Positions 17,415 through 24,166 of a DNA stretch of 48,452 nt are shown here, piece after piece. The stretch comes from Rubrivivax sp. Lineage in GTDB: Bacteria > Pseudomonadota > Gammaproteobacteria > Burkholderiales > Burkholderiaceae_C. The notes beneath the pieces are model-generated. The model made no database searches. It was not told the origin of the DNA and saw nothing but the letters and a program-made list of their open reading frames with translations. Within the stretch, counting starts at the first letter, position 1; each line of letters begins with the position of its first letter. The translations under genes were made by a program, and so were the position numbers. The stretch spans positions 1-48,452 of the forward strand of contig JAEUPC010000005.1 in NCBI GenBank assembly GCA_016789865.1, in the 5' to 3' direction.

Positions 17415-18764
17415 TCAGATGAGGCCCAGCGCTTTCATCGTGGCCGAATCGAGCTCGCCAGAAACCGCCAGCGAGTTCTTGCGCTGATAGTCCTGCAGGG
17501 CCGCCTTGGTGCGCGCGCCGGCTATTCCGTCGGGAGTGCCGACGCCATAGCCCAGTTGCCGCAACTTCAGTTGTGCCTTCAGCATGAGCGCCTTGTCGGC
17601 GACGACAGGTGATTCCGCAGCGGCAACGGCAGCCGTCGCGGTCGCTGTAGGGACCGCGGCCGCAGCCGGCGCTGCGGACTGCGCTGTCGCTTTCGCCGGC
17701 GCCACAGCCGTCTGCCCACCCGTTTGCGCTCGCAGCTTGGCCTCAGCGGCCTGTCTGTCGCGCACACGTTTCATGCCCTCCGCGATGAGAGCCTCCGGCC
17801 GCGTGGTCATGCGGTCAGCCTTGCTGAACAGGTCGAGCGCCGCACCCAGGTCGCCGGCCACTTCCGCGCAGACGCCGTTGTTGAACGCCAGGGCCATCGA
17901 TGCGGGTTCGCTCTTGCCGATGTCCTGCCATACCTCGCAAGCCCGGTCCAGACGATTGGCCCGCGCGAACTGCATGGAACTGGCGAACGCCTCCTTCGCG
18001 GCGGGTGCGGCAATGCCTTCGACCGAGGTCATGAACGCGACCTGCACCATCTGCTGGTACGGGGCTACGTCTTGGCGAAACAACTGCACGGCTCTTGCCC
18101 GCGCCTTGCGCCGCATCTCGCCGGGTGACGTGAGCGCTTGAGTCTGGTCTTCACAGACGCTCTCCTGAGACCCGGCTCCGACGCTGCGCGAATAGATTAC
18201 CCGCCCCGACTCGACCGCGATCAGCTTCGGAACGAACTCGAAGTCGGCCGTGCGCCGCGTACAGGAGACTTGGTAGTCCCGCCAGCTGGCACAGGGCCCT
18301 TCCACGAGGTTGCCCTGCTTGTTGCGCACCAGATTGCGCTGAGCGCAGGCCCGGCGCGCCTCGCTGTACGGCTGGTCGTGCGACTCGTCCCGTGTGACGG
18401 CGCCCGTATAGATGCCCTGCGCGGCCACCATCTTGCCCAGGCGCGCGGCCGCAGCGGGGTCGACGACGCCGGCGCCTGCCAATTGCATCTCCTTGATCGC
18501 GTCGTCCAGGCGGCCACGTTCGACCAGCGTGAAGTACTTCTTTTCCTCGACAAGCACTTGGACCAGGGCAGCCTCGACCTCGGCCGTCACGTCCGTCTCG
18601 CCGCGCGCGCCGAAAGGCAAGACGGCAACGGTGCGAAGCCGGCTGGCTTCGGTCGACCTCGCCGGCATCTGCACCGCCGACGAGACCATTACCGGTGGCG
18701 CCACGCAGCCCGCTGCGAGCACCGAAACGGCGGCCAGGACCACAAGACTGGCGACAACCCTCAT
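17415..18764 (-). CDS. CsgG-like lipoprotein with C-terminal peptidoglycan-binding domain
   Basis: 449-residue lipoprotein: signal peptide and lipobox VLAAGC (Cys20, followed by Val, so outer-membrane sorting is expected). Residues about 43–270 resemble the CsgG/HfaB family (RTVAVLPFGARGETDVTAEV, then VLVEEKKYFTLVERGRLDDAIKEMQLA and a GIYTGAVT strand), the fold of the curli secretion pore. About 280–350 contains a TPR-like segment (AFNNGVCAEVAGDLGAALDLFSKADRM). An Ala/Thr-rich linker (about 355–395) leads to a PG_binding_1 domain at 390–449 (LKLRQLGYGVGTPDGIAGARTKAAL...). The start at 18764 has AGGAGAGGAAGC before it; an upstream in-frame ATG would bury the signal peptide. It lies 195 bp downstream of the one-TM protein in the same direction. 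Pore formation is not shown. Confidence 0.82.
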   Translation of the reverse strand: MRVVASLVVLAAVSVLAAGCVAPPVMVSSAVQMPARSTEASRLRTVAVLPFGARGETDVTAEVEAALVQVLVEEKKYFTLVERGRLDDAIKEMQLAGAGVVDPAAAARLGKMVAAQGIYTGAVTRDESHDQPYSEARRACAQRNLVRNKQGNLVEGPCASWRDYQVSCTRRTADFEFVPKLIAVESGRVIYSRSVGAGSQESVCEDQTQALTSPGEMRRKARARAVQLFRQDVAPYQQMVQVAFMTSVEGIAAPAAKEAFASSMQFARANRLDRACEVWQDIGKSEPASMALAFNNGVCAEVAGDLGAALDLFSKADRMTTRPEALIAEGMKRVRDRQAAEAKLRAQTGGQTAVAPAKATAQSAAPAAAAVPTATATAAVAAAESPVVADKALMLKAQLKLRQLGYGVGTPDGIAGARTKAALQDYQRKNSLAVSGELDSATMKALGLI

Positions 18765-18959
18765 GCTTCCTCTCCTTGGATGCCTTTGCGGCGTGGGCCG
18801 CGGAACCGATGAATCAAGCACCCTCGGCCACCCGATCGTTCAGGTCAGATCAGCCAAGGCACTGGGCAGGCTTTTATCGACCAGGGCGTGACTGGGGAGT
18901 GACCAGGCCCACACGGCACGCGCCCCTCCCCGGGGAGCGCGCCTGGCGCAAGGCAAGGC

Positions 18960-19577
18960 TCAACGGGCCGCGAAGGTCACCCGGTTCATGCCGACGGCGG
19001 GCGCTTCGTTGATCTGCGCGAAGGCCGGGCGAGCCATCTCCATCTGCCCGGGAAGCAGGTTGATGTCGACCACGAAGGACTCTTCCTTCTGGTACAGCCC
19101 GGGTCGCAGCCCGGCATCGCGCAGGGCATTCGCGAAACGCTCGGCGGCCTTTCGCGGGTCCGGCACGGCCACCTGGCCCAGGCGCGGAGCGCCACGCAGA
19201 ACCGGCGGCGGATCGTAGGTCGGTGCGACGACGTCGCGCCAGACCGGCAACAAGCCGGCAGCAATCAAGACAGCCGCCGCCAAGCCGCCCAGTGCGGGCC
19301 ACATCCACCTCGGCCGGCGGCGCTCCCGAAGCAAGCCTTCCCGCTTGAGCGCGAACTGCAGGCGCTGCCACTCATGTTCGAGCGCCTCATCCTCGCGGGC
19401 CGCAACGCCGGCCTCGCGAGCCAGCCGGTCGCACTCGAGCTCGAGCGCCTGCTTCAACGCGTCGGCCTCGCGAACCGCCCGGTCGTCATCGTATGGACCT
19501 GGCTTGCCCGTCATGCGGTCGAACCATTGCTGGTCCGAGTCGCTGAATCCGTCCTGCGGCGTGCGGTCTCGTGGCAT
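18960..19577 (-). CDS. Single-pass membrane protein encoded after the sigma factor (possible anti-sigma or partner)
   Basis: 205 residues. Residues 1–90 are charged and helical, with a probable coiled coil at about 33–85 (heptad-like ADALKQALELECDRLAREAG...). A single membrane helix lies at 92–113 (MWPALGGLAAAVLIAAGLLPVW), preceded by RERRRPR, so by the positive-inside rule the N-terminus is cytoplasmic. About 92 residues follow on the periplasmic side, with alpha-beta character (DPRKAAERFANALRDAGLRPGLY, ESFVVDINLLPG). It starts 13 bp after the sigma gene, the usual place for an anti-sigma factor, but no zinc-binding anti-sigma motif (HxxxCxxC) is present. Its role is therefore inferred from position and topology only. 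Confidence 0.78.
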   Translation of the reverse strand: MPRDRTPQDGFSDSDQQWFDRMTGKPGPYDDDRAVREADALKQALELECDRLAREAGVAAREDEALEHEWQRLQFALKREGLLRERRRPRWMWPALGGLAAAVLIAAGLLPVWRDVVAPTYDPPPVLRGAPRLGQVAVPDPRKAAERFANALRDAGLRPGLYQKEESFVVDINLLPGQMEMARPAFAQINEAPAVGMNRVTFAAR

Positions 19578-19590
19578 CGGGGTGCTCAGG

Positions 19591-20235
19591 TTAGTCGGGC
19601 CTCAGTTCGAGGCACGGTGCCACCGGTTCCCGGAACATCTTGCGCGCCTTCGAAAGAAACTGCGACGCGGCGTGCAGCGTGCTGCCGCGGTACCGCGCAA
19701 TCTGTTCCAGGTCCCACTCCTCGACATGCCACAGGTACAGCCACCAGGCCTCCTTGGGGTGCTGTCGCTTGAAGACGGCGAATGCGCGCCGCACGCACTC
19801 CCTGAAGTCATGCACCGCCCTGGCTGCCTCGGGTGACGGGCTGGCCAACTCCGACAGGGCCAGGTCGATCGATGGCGCCTGGTTGTCGTCATCGGAGCTG
19901 ACAAACCGGGCGCCGCGCTGCGCACCGGCGCGCAGCGCGTCACGCATCGCTGTCTTGAGGAATCCCCACAGCCAGACTTCCGGCACGCCGTCTGCCAAGA
20001 ACGTGTGCGACTTGCGTGCGACGTCGAGCCACACGCGCTGCGTCAGGTCATCGATCTCGGGCCCGCGAAAACCCCGTGATCGCAGGAATGCCTTGAACGG
20101 CGCCTGGTAGCGCCTGAACAGCGCGTGCATCGCGGCGTCGGCCCCCGGCCCACCTTGCGCCAGCCGACGCAGCCACTCGCGCTCCATCGCCACGCGCTCG
20201 GGGTCGGCAGGCCGTGCGCCGTCGAGTTCGCCCAT
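19591..20235 (-). CDS. ECF-type RNA polymerase sigma factor
   Basis: 214 residues with sigma-70 regions 2 and 4 only. Region 2 spans about 36–105: MHALFRRYQAPFKAFLRSRG, EIDDLTQRVWLDVARKSHTF, and WLWGFLKTAMRDALR. Region 4 spans about 140–203: FRECVRRAFAVFKRQHPKEAWWLYLWHVEEWDLEQIARYRGSTLHAASQFLSKARK (in parts), where the HTH carries an unusual STLHAASQFLSKAR in place of the common GTVKSRLSRAR. It redirects RNA polymerase to its own regulon. The ATG at 20235 has no clear SD, and a perfect 14-bp inverted repeat sits just upstream. It heads the minus-strand set with the one-TM protein 13 bp on. The Trp-rich region 4 suggests a divergent ECF group. Confidence 0.88.
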   Translation of the reverse strand: MGELDGARPADPERVAMEREWLRRLAQGGPGADAAMHALFRRYQAPFKAFLRSRGFRGPEIDDLTQRVWLDVARKSHTFLADGVPEVWLWGFLKTAMRDALRAGAQRGARFVSSDDDNQAPSIDLALSELASPSPEAARAVHDFRECVRRAFAVFKRQHPKEAWWLYLWHVEEWDLEQIARYRGSTLHAASQFLSKARKMFREPVAPCLELRPD

Positions 20236-20242
20236 GCGCGGA

Positions 20243-20292
20243 TTGTGCCGGCGGGCTGCTCGCGCCGATTTGTTCGCTGCCCGCCGGCACAA
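20243..20292 (-). promoter_or_regulatory. 14-bp perfect inverted repeat in the sigma-factor leader
   Basis: ttgtgccggcgggc (20243–20256) and gcccgccggcacaa (20279–20292) are exact complements with a 22-nt spacer. The inner end is only 7 bp upstream of the sigma ATG. In RNA it would form a very stable hairpin covering the ribosome-binding region, where no SD is visible; as DNA it could be an operator with arms about three turns apart. Confidence 0.65.
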
Positions 20293-20354
20293 GAGCGACT
20301 GCTTTGCTCGGTCATTGCCGCTGACGAACGGCGCCCCCACGCGGATTGACCACC

Positions 20355-20366
20355 GGACGCGCGTCC
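20355..20366. promoter_or_regulatory. 12-bp palindrome in the divergent sigma/micropeptide promoter region
   Basis: ggacgcgcgtcc is a perfect palindrome in the 267-bp gap between the sigma gene (minus) and the 59-residue peptide gene (plus). A ttgacc hexamer lies 3 bp upstream at 20346–20351, with no matching -10 seen. It could be a regulator site for the divergent promoters. GC-rich palindromes of this length do arise by chance in such DNA. Confidence 0.3.
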
Positions 20367-20502
20367 AAAACCGGGACGGCACCGGCAGGTCAAACGGCGC
20401 GGTGAGCTACGTCGGGGGTTCTTCATCCGGCAGCCGCACGCCGAGCGCACTCATGCCGCGGCCGTTCCTTCGTCAATCAGCAACAACCGAAGGAATGAAG
20501 AG

Positions 20503-20682
20503 ATGTTGAATTTCATCCAAGCCACACGGACAGCCGTGCCGGGCTTGCTCGTCGCTGCACTCGCACTGGTGACACAGGCACATGCCGGTGACGTGCCTGC
20601 CGCATCGCCGACCACCATCATCACGCCCGGCTTCGGCACGCTGGGAGGGTTCTTCCAGTGGGTGCTGTGGCTGCTCGGCTGA
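20503..20682 (+). CDS. 59-residue exported micropeptide
   Basis: Small frame ATG–TGA encoding 59 residues. Residues 1–29 form a classical signal peptide (basic residue at 9, hydrophobic core VPGLLVAALALVTQ, cleavage after AHA). The predicted mature peptide of 30 residues begins GDVPAASPTTIITPG and ends in a hydrophobic, Trp- and Phe-rich tail GGFFQWVLWLLG. An AAGGA lies 10 nt before the ATG, and the codon GC bias is less extreme than in neighbours. It diverges from the sigma gene and ends exactly one base before the stop of the SARP-like gene on the other strand. A signal, pore-active or membrane-anchored peptide is possible. No homologue is known to me. Confidence 0.7.
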   Translation: MLNFIQATRTAVPGLLVAALALVTQAHAGDVPAASPTTIITPGFGTLGGFFQWVLWLLG

Positions 20683-23600
20683 TCAAGCACCTCCGCCCTT
20701 CGCCGCATCCGACAAGAGATGGCGATTGACGGGATTGCGCTGCTCGAAGCCATGCCGGTAGGTCTGTGGCACTCGCGGCAGCGCAGCTTCGATCCAGCGA
20801 CGGGCCGACGCCAAGGCGTTGTCCCGTCGTGTCTGCTCACCGGCTCGCCCATAAGCCCTTGCCAAGGTCCACCAGGTCTCGGGCGGGTAGCACTTCGCGC
20901 TGGTGCCACCGTCGGCATGCGGCTGCAACGCCTCGGCGAGCCTCAGCGAATCGGCTGTCGCCTGAGGCGTCGCAATCTCGAGGCAGCGGACCAGCTCGCG
21001 CCACTGCAGCGAACGCGCGGTTCCGGCCAGTCCGAGCGCTTCACATTGCGTTCGCACGGGCCGAAGCGCGGCGAGCGTTTCCTGCGGTTCGCCAACGTAG
21101 GAGGCCTCGAACCAAGCCGACTGGACCAGCGGCAGACTCCCGTGCTCCGCTGCGAGCCGCCAGAGTTCGTCCTGATGACGCTGCCGGGTCAGCTCCAGCC
21201 CGAGTTGCGCTGCGGACCGCATGCGCAGCAAGACGGCCTGCATCCGCATCCCAGGGATCATCTGCTCGGGCAGGCCCGCGATGACGGCCAGAGCATCCTC
21301 GGCGCAGCCCAGTGTCAGCCACAGCTGGGCCAGGGCGAGGCGCGCCTTCACTTTCCCGGCGAGCGCCGCCTCGTCACCGGCGTCGGCCACTGCGGCCTGC
21401 AATGCCTCCAGTGCTTCGTCGAACCGGCCCATCGCGGCCGCGGCGCTGCCAAGCACGAAGTGATTCACGATGCCGAAGCTGCTGTTGCGCGCGACACCGA
21501 TGCCGGCGTAGCGATCGCGGGCACGAACCGCCTGCGCATACGTGCCGGGCACATCGCCGATCGAGGCCAGCAGCGCAGCAACATTGCCTTCGCCAAGCAC
21601 TGCCGTTGCGTGGTCACCCAGGCGCTCTGCCGTGGCAATGGCTTCTCGCTGCCAGCGAACCGCCTCGCCGAGGCGGCCCGTGGCGTAGTGGATGTACCCG
21701 AGGGCATTCAGCACACCGAGCCGCTGGCTGGGCTCCCCGCGATCGGCGACCGCCAGTGCCGCCTGCGCGGCAGCCAGCGCGGCATCGAACCGGCCGGATT
21801 GCGCCAGTGCCTGGGCGTGCAGGGCGCCTGCTTCGGCCAGCCACTGCGGGTGGAACTCGGCTTCGCGCAGAGCTTGCGCACTGGCTTCCGACGCCTCCTT
21901 GCCATGCCCTCCGTCAAGCCAGGCCAGCGCGCGTGCCAGATGGCAGCGAAGGCGGTCAGTGCCCGTCTCGGCGTAGGCCTCCACGTTCGGCAGGCGCGCC
22001 AGCACCTCGCCTCCACCGTGGCGCCTGCGCAGGCCCTCGATCTGCGCCAGGAGTGACTCGAAGCGGGCCTTCCTGTCGCTGGCACGCCCGTGCAGCTCGG
22101 CCGCCCGCTCAAAGAATTCAATCTGCTCATCCAGTCGTCCAGCCACACGCGCCAGCTCGCCCGCAGCGTGCCAGCACCGCGCCGCCTCCGCCCAGCGACC
22201 ACCCTGCTCCCAGTGCCACGCCACCCGCGACGGAGGCGCGGCGTCCTCGCTGCCGAGCAGCTTGGCGAGGCTGCGGTGCAGCGCGCGGCGCACGCCCTGC
22301 GGAACACTTCGCAAGGCGCTCTCGTGCACAAGATCGTGGCTGAAGGCCTCACCCTGCAAGACGTCCGCCGCCTCGAGAACGGACCATGCGCCGGCCAGCG
22401 AAAGCACGGGCTGGCCGAGCAGCCTGGCGGCACGCTCGGCGGTGAGGTCGGCGCCGGCCACCGCAGCGATATGCATCAGCGAGCGGGCCTCTTCAGGCAG
22501 GCGGCGCAGCCGATCCTCGAGCAGGGCCTGGATCGAATTGGGTCTGGGCCAGGCACCGGCACCAAGTTCTGCGCCGCGCGTGATCGCGTCCTGCAACGTC
22601 GCAAGCGTAAACAGAATGTGGCCGCCAGCGTGTCTGTGCAAGGTCGCAGCGGCCTCGGCGTCGACGAGGCTCGGCAAAGCGAGCGTCGCCAGCAAGGACG
22701 CCAGCTCGTCCGGCGTCAACGGGGCAAGGAACAGCCGAACTGGGTGATGCGAAGCCGCGAGCCACTCCGACATGGCGTTGGCCAACGCGCCGCCCACTGC
22801 CGGGCGCGCCGCCAGCGCGAACTTCAGCGCACCCAGGCGCGGCCGGGCGCTGAGCCAACGCAGCGCGTCGACCGTAGCGGCATCGGCATTGTGCAGATCG
22901 TCGATGGCGATGCCCCTGAGCCCGAGCGGCAGCGCGGCGTCGAGCAGCTGCTCGACGGCATGCCACAGCAGTGCAGTGTCCGCCGGCGAGCTCGCGGCGG
23001 CACCGAACTCCGGCCGGATGCGCGCCAACTCGCTGCGGGCAACCGTGGGCAACTCAGGGGCGAAGCGGCGCTCGACGCTGATCAACACTCTGCCGAGCAC
23101 CGAATAGGGGGACGCTTCGTCGCCCAGCTGCGCCTTGTCCTGAACGATGCCATCTTGATCCCTCAGGAACTCCTCGAGCAGCCGGCTCTTTCCCTGCCCG
23201 GCATCGGCGATCAGCAAGAAGGGCTGCCCGCCTTGCCAGGCGGCCGACATGGCCTGCCAGGTCTTCTGTCGGCCGACGAGGACAGGTGGGCGCAGCAGGC
23301 TCACCGGAACAGGTCGGTGCGGCAGAGGTCCGGCGCGCTCGGCCGCTTCTACTGTCTGCATCAACTGCAGGGTTTCGTCGCTGGGGCGAACGCCTAGCTC
23401 GTCGCGCAGCACGGCAGAGAGGCGCCAGCAGCAGTCGCGGGCCGCGGCGAGGTCATTGCGAAGGTAGTGCAGGCGTATCAGGCGCCGCCAGCCATGTTCG
23501 TTCAACGGAGCCAGTTCCGTGGCACGCGCCGCCAGCGGCAGGGCATCCCGCAGACGCCCGGCGCGCTCCAGGCTCTCGGCACGATCGGTCAGCTCCTTGA

Positions 23601-24024
23601 CGATGGCGGCAGCGACCCGCTCTCGTGCTTGGGCGAGCCATCGATCGAGCAGGTCGTTGTCGCCCAGGTCGTGGCCGGCCAGCAGCGGACCGGCGCGCAA
23701 CAGGAAGTCGCTTTCGATTTCGCCGATCGCCACCGCGTCGACGTACACGTCGGGACCCAGTCGAACCTGGCCGCCGACTTCGACGACCTTGCGACCGGCG
23801 GCGCGGTTGATTCGGCTGGCGCGCTGCCGCAGACTGGACTCAGCCTGCCCAGGGCTGCTGGCCGGCCAAAGCAACTCGCAGAGCGAGCCCCTCGCTTGCG
23901 GGCCGTCGATGGTGAGCTTGGCGAGCAGCGCGGCGTCCTTGGGCGACAGCCTGACAGAGGTCTGTCCGTCCAGCGCCCAGGATGCATCACCCAGCAGTGA
24001 TACCCGGACCGCGCGTGCCTGCAT
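20683..24024 (-). CDS. SARP/AfsR-like transcriptional regulator with AAA ATPase and TPR domains
   Basis: 1113 residues. N-terminal winged-helix DNA-binding domain at about 5–95 (RVSLLGDASWALDGQTSVRL, LSPKDAALLAKLTIDG, ESSLRQRASRINRAAG), then BTAD at about 120–230 (LEPLNEH-like LAPLNEHGWRRLIRLHYLRND, LRDELGVRPSDETLQLM). The ATPase has VLVGRQ at 249, Walker A ADAGQGKS at 273–280 and Walker B GIAIDDLHNAD around 371–381. The C-terminal half is a long array of TPR-like helices. This is the layout of large LuxR/AfsR-type activators that use ATP and TPR-sensed ligands. The start MQARAVRVSLL at 24024 matches the wHTH start; more upstream sequence would overlap the divergent caspase promoter. It lies 142 bp from the caspase-like gene and likely controls it. 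Confidence 0.85.
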   Translation of the reverse strand: MQARAVRVSLLGDASWALDGQTSVRLSPKDAALLAKLTIDGPQARGSLCELLWPASSPGQAESSLRQRASRINRAAGRKVVEVGGQVRLGPDVYVDAVAIGEIESDFLLRAGPLLAGHDLGDNDLLDRWLAQARERVAAAIVKELTDRAESLERAGRLRDALPLAARATELAPLNEHGWRRLIRLHYLRNDLAAARDCCWRLSAVLRDELGVRPSDETLQLMQTVEAAERAGPLPHRPVPVSLLRPPVLVGRQKTWQAMSAAWQGGQPFLLIADAGQGKSRLLEEFLRDQDGIVQDKAQLGDEASPYSVLGRVLISVERRFAPELPTVARSELARIRPEFGAAASSPADTALLWHAVEQLLDAALPLGLRGIAIDDLHNADAATVDALRWLSARPRLGALKFALAARPAVGGALANAMSEWLAASHHPVRLFLAPLTPDELASLLATLALPSLVDAEAAATLHRHAGGHILFTLATLQDAITRGAELGAGAWPRPNSIQALLEDRLRRLPEEARSLMHIAAVAGADLTAERAARLLGQPVLSLAGAWSVLEAADVLQGEAFSHDLVHESALRSVPQGVRRALHRSLAKLLGSEDAAPPSRVAWHWEQGGRWAEAARCWHAAGELARVAGRLDEQIEFFERAAELHGRASDRKARFESLLAQIEGLRRRHGGGEVLARLPNVEAYAETGTDRLRCHLARALAWLDGGHGKEASEASAQALREAEFHPQWLAEAGALHAQALAQSGRFDAALAAAQAALAVADRGEPSQRLGVLNALGYIHYATGRLGEAVRWQREAIATAERLGDHATAVLGEGNVAALLASIGDVPGTYAQAVRARDRYAGIGVARNSSFGIVNHFVLGSAAAAMGRFDEALEALQAAVADAGDEAALAGKVKARLALAQLWLTLGCAEDALAVIAGLPEQMIPGMRMQAVLLRMRSAAQLGLELTRQRHQDELWRLAAEHGSLPLVQSAWFEASYVGEPQETLAALRPVRTQCEALGLAGTARSLQWRELVRCLEIATPQATADSLRLAEALQPHADGGTSAKCYPPETWWTLARAYGRAGEQTRRDNALASARRWIEAALPRVPQTYRHGFEQRNPVNRHLLSDAAKGGGA

Positions 24025-24166
24025 GCGGAGTAGTTTATGGGTCGGCCGCCGGCCTCCCCCGGCACAGTCTCTTGCTCTCCGAATATGATGAGCCACGCGA
24101 CGCCTGCGTGAAACGTCAGCCGCGCGAGGCAACCAGCCCACACACGGGACGGCTTCTTTCTCTCTC

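Noticed and set aside
18926-18937. Terminator between the one-TM protein and the CsgG-like gene (ctccccggggag)
   Set aside because: Palindrome without a loop or T-run; the two genes may be co-transcribed, so no call is made.
24084-24089. tatgat as a -10 element for the caspase-like gene
   Set aside because: No -35 hexamer at a proper distance; too little to list as a promoter.
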